Below are positions 7,522 through 15,240 of a stretch of DNA of 42,983 bases, one piece after another. Position 1 is the first letter of the stretch. Each line of letters starts with the position of its first letter. The notes beneath the pieces are model-generated. The model ran no database searches and was not told the origin of the DNA. It was given only the letters and a program-made list of their open reading frames with translations. The position numbers were made by a program, and so were the translations under genes. The DNA lies in assembly GCA_947470025.1 (NCBI GenBank), contig CANIRU010000007.1, forward strand, positions 1-42,983. Reading direction: 5' to 3'. Source of the DNA: Chloroflexota bacterium. GTDB taxonomy: Bacteria; Chloroflexota; Dehalococcoidia; UBA2979.

Positions 7522-8994
7522 TTACCGGCGTCCCAGCCGGCGGTCCGCGATCGCGGCCATCGCGTGACCATCGACGGTGGTGGCGAGGATCGCGCCGCGT
7601 GCGTCGATGATGCTGCCGCCGCCGTTCGTGCCCACTACCCCCGCGGCGATCACCGTCCGATGCACCTCGATCGCCCGCGTGCGGGCGAGCGGCTCGACCG
7701 CGACGCCAAGGTCACCCGCGCACCAGGCGAGCAGCGATGCGCCGCGCTCGACGAGCCCGTCGGCGAGCGACGGCACGAGGCCCTCGGCACCGCACAGCAG
7801 GCCGATCCCACCCACCGAGGTCACGACGACCGGCGGTGGCGCCGCGCCTTCGGTGAACCCGGCGGCGCGCTCCTCCGCGCGGAGCACAGACTGGCGGTGC
7901 CATGCGGCGGTCGTGCCTCGATCGATCAGATAGGCGGTCTTGAACGTCTCGCCGTTCCCGCGTTCCGCGAGCGCGACGGCGAGGATTGTCCGCGTCTCGG
8001 CGGAGAGCGCCTCGAGCAACGGCAGCGATTCCGTGCTGGTGATCGCGCGCGTCTCCGCGCCGGCGAGGTCGGGCAGCACGAGGAGCCTTGCACCCTGTGC
8101 CGATGCGGAGCGCACCACCGCGCGGAGACCCTCCATCAGGTCGACGACGGATGGCGTCGGCGCGACCGCGAGCACCGCCAGGCGCACGGACTCGGGCGCG
8201 GCGATCGGCGTCCCGGCGAGCGCGATGACCGATGGCCCCGACGCGGCCTCGAGGTCGAGCGTATGGAGCGCGATACCGGGACGGTCGCCGGGGGCGCGTA
8301 CGACCCAGATGCCGCCCGGTGAGACCACGCCGGCGCGACCGCCGTACACGCGACTTGCCGCCTCGACGCCGACCTTGGACGGCGTCACGGCCCACGTCCC
8401 GCTCTCCACCGCACGCGCCGCGAGCCGCAGGTGCGCCTCCGGCTCCGGGAGCCGGTCGAGCTCCCGTCCCCACGTCGTCGCGGCACCGGTGCTGACGAGG
8501 ACGCGCGCGCCGTCCTCGACAGCGGTCGCCACGCGCGAAGGGGCGAGGGCATCCGCGCCGGCGAACAGCGCGATGCGCGTGTCGTCCACCAGGGCCGTCA
8601 CGGGGCCCTGGCCCTCCACGAACCACGAGGCGGGCGTGCTCTCGGTGGCGCGGGCGATCACCGCGCCGCCCGGCGCGATCAGCACAGCGGCGTTCTGCGG
8701 CGCGCCGAACGCGTCATGCAGGACGAGCCCCACGGCGAGGTAGCACGCGTGCCGCCGGGCGCGGTCGCCAAGCGTCGCGAGCACTTCGGCGTCGCCGCGC
8801 AGCGGCGCGGCGGAGTATGCATCGCGCGATCCGAGGATCGTGGCAGGGTATGACCCCTCCGGGGCGACGATCAGGCGCGGTGTCTCCGCCGCCGCGTCGT
8901 CGATGCGTCGCAGTAACTCGGCCCAGGCCTGGTCGTGATCCGCGAGGTCGAAGGCCCGCAGTTGCAGCAGGGCGATTGTGAGGGTGGGACTCAA
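7522..8994 (-). CDS. Tandem nitrilase-fold (carbon-nitrogen hydrolase) protein with degraded active sites
   Basis: A 490-aa protein with two carbon-nitrogen hydrolase domains in a row (about 1-255 and 267-490). Enzymes of this family need Glu, Lys and Cys. In domain 1 the Glu is present (APEGSYP, E46), but the Cys position in the ICYD-like strand is Ala (LFAGADAL, A145) and no Lys fits. In domain 2 the Cys is present (LLCGAEGL, C401), but the Glu position is Asp (VLPDLAG, D309) and the Lys position looks like Arg (WHRQ, R367). So neither half has a complete triad. It may be a pseudoenzyme, a binding protein, or an enzyme with a shared site. TTG at 8994 is the start, because a TAG lies two codons upstream in the same frame. 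Confidence 0.8.
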   Translation of the reverse strand: MSPTLTIALLQLRAFDLADHDQAWAELLRRIDDAAAETPRLIVAPEGSYPATILGSRDAYSAAPLRGDAEVLATLGDRARRHACYLAVGLVLHDAFGAPQNAAVLIAPGGAVIARATESTPASWFVEGQGPVTALVDDTRIALFAGADALAPSRVATAVEDGARVLVSTGAATTWGRELDRLPEPEAHLRLAARAVESGTWAVTPSKVGVEAASRVYGGRAGVVSPGGIWVVRAPGDRPGIALHTLDLEAASGPSVIALAGTPIAAPESVRLAVLAVAPTPSVVDLMEGLRAVVRSASAQGARLLVLPDLAGAETRAITSTESLPLLEALSAETRTILAVALAERGNGETFKTAYLIDRGTTAAWHRQSVLRAEERAAGFTEGAAPPPVVVTSVGGIGLLCGAEGLVPSLADGLVERGASLLAWCAGDLGVAVEPLARTRAIEVHRTVIAAGVVGTNGGGSIIDARGAILATTVDGHAMAAIADRRLGRR

Positions 8995-9795
8995 GGCCTA
9001 CGTGCCTCGGACCATGGGATCGGCGAAGCCGATCGCGCCGTGCGTGCGCGCTGTGACCGATGCTACGTTGCCGACCTTTGTCGCGCTGGACGCGATCGAT
9101 CGACCGCGCCTGCTCGATGAGATCGTGCGCGCGTCGAGCGCGTACGAGATCGGAAGCGCGGCGCGATCACCCTCGCGGGGGTCGTTCTGACCGCCGATCG
9201 CAAGAATTTTTTTCCAGCGGCTCTGACGGCCGGATCGCGCATTGTGACAGCGTTGCGATGCCTGCAATCGACGTGAGCGAGCTGACGAGTCGCGTGGAGT
9301 CAACGCGCGAAAGGCGTGCACCGGGGCGCGCGGTCGAGGTGATGCGGCTGACATGTGCTCGCATTGTGCGCATCGCTCGACCTCCCGGTTCATCTCGACT
9401 CGTGTGGCGGATGCTACCAGCCCCGCGCGTCACACGCCCGCGAAGCCGCGCCAATACTGGCGATCCGGGTAGTTGCTCGCGCGACCTTCGTCGTCTCGTC
9501 ACGCGTTGATCGCTGCGCTGACGACCACGATCTGTGCGCGCGATCCTTCGGGGGCCATCGATGCAACGCGATATGCACGCGCTGTCCGCACGTTGTCGAC
9601 AGTCCGCGATCGACGTCGATGCACCGGGATGCATCCGCGATCACGCGCCTCGATGCAGGCGATCACACACCGTCGATGACACGTTGCGCTCGCGAAAAAA
9701 TCACTCAATCAACACTGTTGACACTTGTTGGTAAGTGCATCCGTGTTAGCATTTCGCCAACAACCGGGGCCATGTGTTCTGTGAGGTGCAAACAA
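8995..9795. other. 800-bp region without a convincing gene
   Basis: No open frame here has a family signature or normal codon pattern. The frames listed in the track run into each other on both strands. Visible features are a perfect 7-bp hairpin GATCGGC-GAA-GCCGATC at 9018-9034 just upstream of the nitrilase-fold gene, an A/T tract AATTTTTTT near 9205, repeated CGATGCA/TGCATC words between 9560 and 9660, and promoter-like sequence at the right end. It may hold a regulatory region or an untranslated RNA. Confidence 0.4.
9718..9752 (+). promoter_or_regulatory. Candidate promoter/operator of the histone-like gene
   Basis: A perfect TTGACA (9718-9723) lies inside an inverted repeat CAACA...TGTTG, and a TAGCAT hexamer stands at 9747-9752. 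The spacing (23 nt) is too long for a standard promoter. The TTGTTG at 9726-9731 would give 15 nt instead. The sequence is locally AT-rich compared with its surroundings. Confidence 0.4.
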
Positions 9796-10290
9796 ATGGT
9801 CGCTGCAAAGAAGCCTGCTGCAAAGAAGCCCGCTGCGAAGCGCGCTGCTGCGAAGCCCGCTGCGAAGCGTGCTGCTGCGAAGCCCGCTGCGAAGCGCGTA
9901 GCCGCGAAGCCCGCGGCGAAGCGAACCGCCGCGAAGCCCGCTGCGAAGCGGACGGCTGCGAAGCCCGCTGCGAAGCGGACGGCTGCGAAGCCCGCTGCGA
10001 AGCGAACAGCTGCGAAGCCCGCTGCGAAGCGAACGGCTGCGAAGCCCGCTGCGAAGCGCGTAGCCGCGAAGCCCGCGGCGAAGCGAACCGCCGCGAAGCC
10101 CGCTGCGAAGCGCACGGCTGCGAAGCCCGCTGCGAAGCGCACCGCCGCGAAGCCCGCTGCGAAGCGGACGGCTGCAAAGCCCGCTGCGAAGCGCACGGCC
10201 GCGAAGCCCGCTGCGAAGCGAGCTGCGAAGCCCGCTGCGAAGCGCACGGCCGCGAAGCCCGCTGCGAAGCGAGCTGCGAAGAAGGCCTAG
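9796..10290 (+). CDS. Histone H1-like Lys/Ala/Pro repeat protein
   Basis: A 164-aa protein made almost wholly of the repeat TAAKPAAKR, with V or A in place of T in some copies. It opens with MVAAKKPAAKK and ends AAKRAAKKA. It is extremely basic and disordered, like eukaryotic H1 tails, the tails of mycobacterial HupB, Pseudomonas AlgP and chlamydial Hc2, so nonspecific DNA binding and nucleoid compaction is the likely role. There is no folded HU domain, which makes it a stand-alone tail. At DNA level the unit is a 27-bp near-perfect tandem repeat, so copy number may vary between strains. The start at 9796 has GAGGTG 8 nt upstream and follows an unusually AT-rich promoter region. A strong terminator follows the stop. 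Confidence 0.8.
   Translation: MVAAKKPAAKKPAAKRAAAKPAAKRAAAKPAAKRVAAKPAAKRTAAKPAAKRTAAKPAAKRTAAKPAAKRTAAKPAAKRTAAKPAAKRVAAKPAAKRTAAKPAAKRTAAKPAAKRTAAKPAAKRTAAKPAAKRTAAKPAAKRAAKPAAKRTAAKPAAKRAAKKA
9838..10284 (+). repeat. 27-bp coding tandem repeat
   Basis: Roughly fifteen head-to-tail copies of a GCGAAGCCCGCTGCGAAGCG-type unit inside the histone-like gene. A few copies are shortened by one codon near the 3' end (KRAAKPAAK), which marks past unequal slippage. Confidence 0.85.
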
Positions 10291-10314
10291 TCCCGCCACT
10301 CGGCAGGACGGTGG

Positions 10315-10342
10315 AACGCCCCCGGGATATCCCGGGGGCGTT
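10315..10342 (+). terminator. Terminator after the histone-like gene
   Basis: A perfect 12-bp inverted repeat AACGCCCCCGGG, loop ATAT, CCCGGGGGCGTT, 24 nt after the stop codon. It has A residues on one side and TTCT on the other. Confidence 0.8.
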
Positions 10343-10600
10343 CTGCGTCTCGGGCCCGGCGAGGTCGCCCGTCCGGAGGCTGGTGGTACGATGGCGCGGC
10401 TCTGACGCCGCCCCGCTGGTTCAGCGAGGTCGACGCCGGGCCTCGGCGACGCGCATCTCGCGACGGCCGTTGGACACCGCGACCGGAACGACCGGAGCCC
10501 TCCGCTGCTGCAGCCACACCGCCACGACGACCTGCACCTCTACAACAGCCTCACCCGGACCATCGAGCCGTTCGAGCCGATCCGCGAGCGCGAGGTCTCC

Positions 10601-11728
10601 ATGTACGTCTGCGGCATCACGCCGTACGACGTCGGCCACCTCGGCCACGCGCTGGTCGCCGTCGCGTTTGACACGCTGCGCCGCTGGCTCGAGTTCAACG
10701 CGTACGAGGTCCACCACATCCAGAACATCACCGACGTCGACGACGACATGGTGCGGAAGTCGCGCGAGTTGGGCATCAGCATCGCGGAGCTGACCGACCG
10801 CAACCACGCGATCTACCTCCACGAGATGGACGCGCTGAACGTCCAGCGCCCCGAGGCCTACCCGCGCGTCTCCGAGACCATCCCCGAGATCATCGCGATG
10901 GTGGAGCGCCTCATCGAACGCGGCAACGCGTACGAGGTGGATGGGTACGTCTTCTTCGACGTGACGACCGCGCCGAAGTTCGGCGCGCTCGCGGGGCTGT
11001 CGCTGGAGCAGTTGCTGACGTTCCGTAGTGACTCCATGCCGGCGGAGCCGGCGGAGCTCAAGCGCCACCCGCTCGACTTCCTCGTATGGCAGCCCTGCAC
11101 CGACGAGGGTGCGACGTTCGACTCGCCCTGGGGCTACGGCCGCCCGGGGTGGCACATCGAGTGCTCCGCGATGGCTCAGAAGGCGCTCGGCGCCCGCCTC
11201 GACATCCACGGCGGCGGCAAGGACCTGCGCTACCCGCACCATGACTCCGAGATCGTCCAGTCCGAGTGCGCCACCGCCGAGGCGCCGTACGTCAAGGTCT
11301 GGATGCACAACGGCACGGTCGGCCTCGCCGGCGAGAAGATGTCCAAGTCGCTCGGCAACCTCGTGAAGGTCAGCGAGCTGATCGAGCGCGGCCACACCGG
11401 GAACGGCATCCGCCTGCTGATGCTCTCCGCGCGCTACCGGGACGACCGCGATTTCGACGAGGATGCGCTGAACCGCTGGGAGGAGTCCGCGCGGCTCCTC
11501 GAACGTGCCGCCCGCGCTCCCGGCGGTCCGCCGGACGCGCTGCGCGTGCAGCCCCGCCGCGTCGAGTTCCAGGACGCGATGGACGACGACCTGGACACCC
11601 CGCGCGCGATCGAGGTGCTCCTCGGCGTCGCGCGCGACATCGAGACAGGGATGGTCGCGGGCGACACGGGCGTCGCCACGCTCATCGAGCTGGGCGACGT
11701 ACTGGGGCTGCGGCTGCGCCCCGAATAG
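10601..11728 (+). CDS. cysS: Cysteinyl-tRNA synthetase (N-terminus uncertain)
   Basis: Class I aminoacyl-tRNA synthetase that charges tRNA-Cys. It shows MYVCGITPYDVGHLGHA (HIGH-like motif HLGH and first zinc Cys), GWHIECSAM (second zinc Cys), PHHDSEIVQSE (zinc His/Glu and binding motif) and EKMSKSLGN (KMSKS). The DIHGGGKDL...HHDSEI block fits CysRS better than the mycothiol ligase MshC. The C-terminal DALR part is short, so the protein is about 400 aa instead of about 460. Conserved CysRS sequence (LYNSLTRTIEPF) continues in frame upstream from about 10532, yet no ATG, GTG or TTG lies between the TGA at 10403 and ATG 10601. The real start is probably a non-standard codon such as CTG at 10505, 10508 or 10532. 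A TACGAT box at 10387-10392 may be the -10. Confidence 0.9.
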   Translation: MYVCGITPYDVGHLGHALVAVAFDTLRRWLEFNAYEVHHIQNITDVDDDMVRKSRELGISIAELTDRNHAIYLHEMDALNVQRPEAYPRVSETIPEIIAMVERLIERGNAYEVDGYVFFDVTTAPKFGALAGLSLEQLLTFRSDSMPAEPAELKRHPLDFLVWQPCTDEGATFDSPWGYGRPGWHIECSAMAQKALGARLDIHGGGKDLRYPHHDSEIVQSECATAEAPYVKVWMHNGTVGLAGEKMSKSLGNLVKVSELIERGHTGNGIRLLMLSARYRDDRDFDEDALNRWEESARLLERAARAPGGPPDALRVQPRRVEFQDAMDDDLDTPRAIEVLLGVARDIETGMVAGDTGVATLIELGDVLGLRLRPE

Positions 11729-11796
11729 CATCCGAATAGCGCGAGGGCGCAACGCTCGCGTGCCGTCTCTGCGACGAGCCCGCCGGGATCGCTCCC

Positions 11797-11808
11797 TATA
11801 CTCCATGC
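11797..11808 (+). promoter_or_regulatory. -10 box directly before an ATG (candidate leaderless promoter)
   Basis: TATACT (five of six consensus bases) stands 6 nt before the ATG of the hemerythrin gene, and no ribosome binding site is present. The transcript would begin at or next to the start codon. Confidence 0.5.
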
Positions 11809-12297
11809 ATGGCACGTGACGACCGGCTCGTACGGCTCTCCCGCGATCACCACCACGCGCTGGTGCTGGCGCTGCGCATCCAGCGCGAACTGCCGCGCGC
11901 GGATGACCGCGCGGCGACCGCGCTGATCAACGATGCCGTGCGCTTCTGGAGCGCCGGTCTGCAGCCGCATATCGAGGCGGAGAACGAGGCGCTGCTCTCG
12001 CGCATCGCGGCCCGCGGCGACGAGGGTCTCGCGCTCGCCGGCCGGCTCCAGCGCGAGCACCGCGAGCTGGACGAGGCGATCACGGTCGTGCGCAACGGGA
12101 GCGGCCACACCGACCGCCACGCTGCGTTGACGCGCTTCGGCTCGCTCCTCGGGGCGCACATCCGCTGGGAAGAGCGCGATCTGTTCGAGTGGCTCCAGTC
12201 CCACCTCGACGAGACCGAGCTGCGCGAGGCGGGCGACGCCTTCGCCACGCGCCTCCCCGCGACTCCCGTCGTCTGCCCCACCCCGCAGACGCTGTAA
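11809..12297 (+). CDS. Hemerythrin-like HHE-domain protein
   Basis: A 162-aa four-helix-bundle protein of the HHE cation-binding family, expected to hold a di-iron site and to sense or carry oxygen or nitric oxide, or to handle iron. Metal ligands appear in each helix: DHHHALVLAL near residue 15, LQPHIEAENEALL around 48-60, REHRELDEAI around 85 and GAHIRWEERDLFEW around 115-125. There is no attached signalling domain. The gene stands alone downstream of cysS with its own TATACT box and no Shine-Dalgarno sequence, so the mRNA is probably leaderless. Confidence 0.85.
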   Translation: MARDDRLVRLSRDHHHALVLALRIQRELPRADDRAATALINDAVRFWSAGLQPHIEAENEALLSRIAARGDEGLALAGRLQREHRELDEAITVVRNGSGHTDRHAALTRFGSLLGAHIRWEERDLFEWLQSHLDETELREAGDAFATRLPATPVVCPTPQTL

Positions 12298-12322
12298 CGG
12301 GGCAGCGCTGGAGGCTCGCGGA

Positions 12323-12709
12323 CTAGCGACGTTCGATGATCGACGCCGTGCTCGTCCTCAGGAACTCGGCGACCGAGTTCTGGAACACGACCCGGCGTTC
12401 CCCCTCGTTCCACGTAAACCGCGTCTCGATCTCGAACGAGTCGTCGTTGTGCTCCGGCAGCGTCAGGTGCCCCACCGGTACCGAGACAGGCCCATCACTG
12501 CCGTGCTTCGAGTGCTCGGGGACGAACCACTCCTCGTTGCCGCCCTCCACGCCACGCGTCCTCAGCTCGACGTTCCGGACCGGTGCGGAGAAGACGATGT
12601 TGGCGTCAAACGTGCGGGTGTTCGCGCCGGTGATGCACTCGAGGTGCACCGTCGGCGCCCCGTCTTCGCGCCACCACGGGGTGCGCTCGGTCGAATCGGA
12701 TTCATTCAT
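12323..12709 (-). CDS. Hypothetical protein, unknown (128 aa)
   Basis: A small soluble protein that seems all-beta, with alternating strands such as TFDANIVFSAPVRNVELRT and FEIETRFTWNEGERRVVF. It is rich in Glu, Thr and Ser, without Cys clusters, signal peptide or membrane segment. The start at 12709 is supported by CAGGAG 7 nt upstream, and the longer frame in the track is not needed. I do not recognise the family. It is convergent with the hemerythrin gene and lies downstream of the ATC-hydrolase-like gene on the same strand. Confidence 0.6.
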   Translation of the reverse strand: MNESDSTERTPWWREDGAPTVHLECITGANTRTFDANIVFSAPVRNVELRTRGVEGGNEEWFVPEHSKHGSDGPVSVPVGHLTLPEHNDDSFEIETRFTWNEGERRVVFQNSVAEFLRTSTASIIERR

Positions 12710-12833
12710 CGGACGGCTCCTGCGTGATGGTGACCAGGGGCGGGAACCCATTGCAGCAGCCTCGACGGTGCGTGGAGGGCAACCGTGGAGGTGATCGCGT
12801 TGCCGCTCCGTCGCAAACGGCTGTCGCCGCGCG

Positions 12834-13847
12834 CTACCTCGTCGTGCCAGGCGACGCGTCGTCGTCGTGCGGCAGGGCGCTGCCCTCATCCGGAGCGTCC
12901 TCGCGCGGGGCGCTGGGACGGCGGAGCTCCTGTTCGGCGGCGTTCACCATCGGCCGCAGCACGGGCGGGACGATGCGGTCGGCGGCCATGCGCGCGCCCG
13001 TCTCCGCGACGCGCCTGATCTGCTCGTCGTGCGTCTGGGCGTAGTCCTTCGCCTGCTGCGCGGCGCGCTCGACGTGCGGTGCGGCGGCCTCGGCGGCGGC
13101 GCGCGCCCGCTCAACGCCACGTTCCACTGCCGGCTGCGCGCGGGCGGCGATGTTCTTCGCCATCCGCCCGAGGATGCCGCCGACGCGCACGGCTTTCCGC
13201 TCGAAGCGTTCGAGGTCGGTCGGCTCGGCGGCCGGCTCGTGCGGCGTCTCCTCGGACGGTGCGTCGGACTCGGCCGCGGGCCGCGGCTCCTCGACCGGCG
13301 CGGCGTCATCGGTCGAGGCGTGCGCGAGGCGGTAGCGGAAGTCGCAGAAGGGCGCGCCCTGCATCATTGTCTGGCGGCGCTCGAGATGCAGGTCGTCGGA
13401 GTAGCCCTCGGACAGGGCGAAGTCGCGACTGCACGAGAGGATGAAGCCCAGGTCGGTGGCGCCCATGCGGCGGTACATCTCCGCGAAGCGACAGCCGACG
13501 ACGTTGAACTCGAGCCCCTCGGCGTCCTCGCGCAGCGTCTCGATCTGAAGATCGCCGCCGGCGCCGCTCCACGTGTCCTTCACGTGGTGGAACCCCTCGA
13601 GGTCGCTGCGCTGCAGCGCCTCGGCGACGGCCGCTCCCTGCTCGCGCGCGATGCCCTCGATCGTCTCGCGTGCGATGCGGTGGGCCTCATCGCGGCCCAG
13701 CTCCTGCTCCATGCGGCGGATCAGCGGGATCAGCACCTCGGCTTCGATGCCGCGGCGCTGGAGCAGCGTGATCGTGGCGCGCACCGCTTCTGGGGTGTGT
13801 GCCTGCGCGTGCTGGTCGTGGTCTGCGGGCGTCGAGGACTCGGTCAC
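12834..13847 (-). CDS. L-2-amino-thiazoline-4-carboxylate hydrolase-family protein with basic/Ala-rich tail
   Basis: Residues about 20-175 match the ATC hydrolase family in style: a helical N-terminal part followed by VVGCRFAEMYRRMG, LGFILSCSRDFALSEGY and TMMQGAPFCDFRY, with Cys residues at the expected places. ATC hydrolase opens a thiazoline ring on the way to L-cysteine, but most family members have unknown substrates. The C-terminal 160 residues are a different kind of sequence: a Pro/Glu/Ala linker, then amphipathic helices rich in Ala, Glu and Arg. GTG 13847 is the start. It overlaps the nudix stop codon as GTGA, and GAGGAGA lies upstream, so the two genes are translationally coupled. 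The 785-aa frame in the track is a false read-through of upstream shadows. Confidence 0.7.
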   Translation of the reverse strand: MTESSTPADHDQHAQAHTPEAVRATITLLQRRGIEAEVLIPLIRRMEQELGRDEAHRIARETIEGIAREQGAAVAEALQRSDLEGFHHVKDTWSGAGGDLQIETLREDAEGLEFNVVGCRFAEMYRRMGATDLGFILSCSRDFALSEGYSDDLHLERRQTMMQGAPFCDFRYRLAHASTDDAAPVEEPRPAAESDAPSEETPHEPAAEPTDLERFERKAVRVGGILGRMAKNIAARAQPAVERGVERARAAAEAAAPHVERAAQQAKDYAQTHDEQIRRVAETGARMAADRIVPPVLRPMVNAAEQELRRPSAPREDAPDEGSALPHDDDASPGTTR

Positions 13848-14374
13848 GATCCATCTCCTCGGAGAGCGGCTGCCTCTTGGCGATACCTCTGCCACGCCGC
13901 GATCACGTCGCCATCGTGCGCGAAGGCGAGCGGCGGGAGGTCGTCCGGGCCGAACCACGCGACCTCGATCGCCTCGTCCCCCGGGGCGGCCGTGCCGCTC
14001 ACGATACGTCCAGCGTACGCGATGAAGATCACCGTCTCCCCCGCCTCGCTGTACGCGCCGAGCAGCGCCTCCACGCTCACCTCCACGCCGGTCTCCTCGC
14101 GCACCTCGCGCGCGGCGGCGACCTCGAGCACCTCGCCCGCATCGACAAAGCCGGAGGGGAACGCCCACTGGCCCATGCGCGGCTCGTGGTTCCGCTTCAC
14201 CAGCAGGATGTGCCCCTCGATGTCCTCGACGACCACGCCCACTGCGACCTTCGGGTCGCGATACCACGCCCAGCCGCACCCCTCGTCGGTGCAGCGCAGC
14301 ACGACATGTGGCGCGGGCGCCGGCATCGGACGCCCGCACCGCTGGCAGAAGCGAGGAGGGAAGGGGATCGCCAT
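13844..14374 (-). CDS. Nudix hydrolase with N-terminal zinc ribbon
   Basis: A 176-aa NADH-pyrophosphatase-like Nudix protein. An N-terminal zinc ribbon (FCQRCG ... RCTDEGC) is followed by the Nudix fold with a complete Nudix box (GFVDAGEVLEVAAAREVREETG, matching Gx5Ex7REUxEExG), so metal-dependent hydrolysis of a nucleoside diphosphate derivative is expected. It lacks the longer N-terminal domain of full NudC. It sits in a minus-strand cluster after the PIG-L gene (30 nt gap) and overlaps the ATC-hydrolase-like gene by 4 nt. The substrate cannot be told. Confidence 0.88.
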   Translation of the reverse strand: MAIPFPPRFCQRCGRPMPAPAPHVVLRCTDEGCGWAWYRDPKVAVGVVVEDIEGHILLVKRNHEPRMGQWAFPSGFVDAGEVLEVAAAREVREETGVEVSVEALLGAYSEAGETVIFIAYAGRIVSGTAAPGDEAIEVAWFGPDDLPPLAFAHDGDVIAAWQRYRQEAAALRGDGS

Positions 14375-14404
14375 CGCTGCGCGCTTCCTCGACCGTCGTC
14401 GACG

Positions 14405-15157
14405 CTAGAAGAACATCACCACGCGGCGGAAGCGCTCCAGTGAGCGTCCGTCGGGCTCGCGCCAGAACGTGCGCATCCTGGTGATGAACGCGTCGTCGGT
14501 CGGGAACTGGCTGGGGTGCGCCAGCAGCGCCTCGATCTTCAGCTCCAGGATCTCCGAGATGTCCACGTCGAAGTTGGGCTCGTTCGCGCCCCACAGGTAG
14601 AGCTCGCGCACCTTGTGCGTGGGCAGGCCTGCCTCGATATGCTCGGGGAAGTTGAGGCGGTCGCGTGCGGCGGGGTACACGGCGTCCACCGTCGCGAGGC
14701 CGGTCGCGCGGTGGTCGCTGTGGTTCACAAACGAGTTGCGGATGATCACCGGCTCCGGGTCGTGCGTGTACACGGCGTACGGTTGGAACTCCCGGATCTC
14801 GCGCACGATCGCGCCGAGGAGCGCGCGCCCCGCGACCAGTTCGCCGTCCGTGAAGTGGAGGAAGCGCACGTCCGTCACGCCCAGGAGCGCTGCGGCGTCG
14901 CGCTGCTCCTGCTCGCGCGTCGCGACGAGGCGCGCCGGCGTGAACGAGGGGTCGTCGGAACCCTTCGACCCATCGGTGGCGACGAGGTAGCGGACGTGCC
15001 ATCCCGCGCGCGCGAGCAGCGCCGAGACACCCGCCGCGCCAAAGTCGGCGTCGTCCGGGTGCGCAGCCACGACGAGCGCGCGGCGGAACTCGCCATTCGC
15101 CTCGTCTGGCTCGCCGGGACGCTCGTTGCCGAAGAGATCCTCGAGTCCTGCGCCCAC
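14405..15157 (-). CDS. PIG-L/LmbE family deacetylase
   Basis: A 250-aa zinc-dependent N-acetylglucosaminyl deacetylase-like protein. It shows the family AHPDDADFG motif near residue 31 and the second metal motif NHSDHRATG in the middle. Relatives deacetylate sugar amines, including the mycothiol (MshB) and bacillithiol (BshB) precursors. No other thiol-synthesis gene is adjacent, and the nearby cysS is a true CysRS rather than MshC, so a link to low-molecular-weight thiols is only a possibility. GTG 15157 follows GGGGAGGC. TACGAT/TATGAC hexamers between 15185 and 15205 (minus strand) may form the promoter of the PIG-L, nudix and ATC-hydrolase-like operon. Confidence 0.87.
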   Translation of the reverse strand: MGAGLEDLFGNERPGEPDEANGEFRRALVVAAHPDDADFGAAGVSALLARAGWHVRYLVATDGSKGSDDPSFTPARLVATREQEQRDAAALLGVTDVRFLHFTDGELVAGRALLGAIVREIREFQPYAVYTHDPEPVIIRNSFVNHSDHRATGLATVDAVYPAARDRLNFPEHIEAGLPTHKVRELYLWGANEPNFDVDISEILELKIEALLAHPSQFPTDDAFITRMRTFWREPDGRSLERFRRVVMFF

Positions 15158-15240
15158 GGTGCCTCCCCAAACCCCCGAAGGGCGTTGTCATATCAGGACA
15201 TCATCGTAGCCCGCGGTCGTCGGCGGACGGGCGAGAGCAG

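Noticed and set aside
9705-10247. Antisense frames of 143-196 aa across the histone-like repeat
   Set aside because: They are reverse-strand readings of the same repeat. A regular repeat stays open in all frames by default.
9838-10284. Tandem 27-bp repeats as a possible CRISPR array
   Set aside because: Units are directly adjacent without spacers, keep one open frame with a constant peptide repeat, and have a ribosome site upstream.
10381-10410. T-box leader upstream of cysS (GGTGGTAC-like word)
   Set aside because: No specifier stem or terminator/antiterminator pair is visible. The same word occurs at 3935 before an unrelated gene and reads better as an extended -10 box.
10601-11728. Mycothiol ligase MshC instead of CysRS
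   Set aside because: The HHDSEIVQSE and DIHGGGKDL blocks and the four zinc-ligand pattern follow CysRS, and no other mycothiol gene is nearby except a generic PIG-L protein.
12834-15191. 785-aa minus-strand frame covering three genes
   Set aside because: Only its last 337 residues are real. The rest is out-of-frame reading of the nudix and PIG-L genes, which have clear motifs in another frame.
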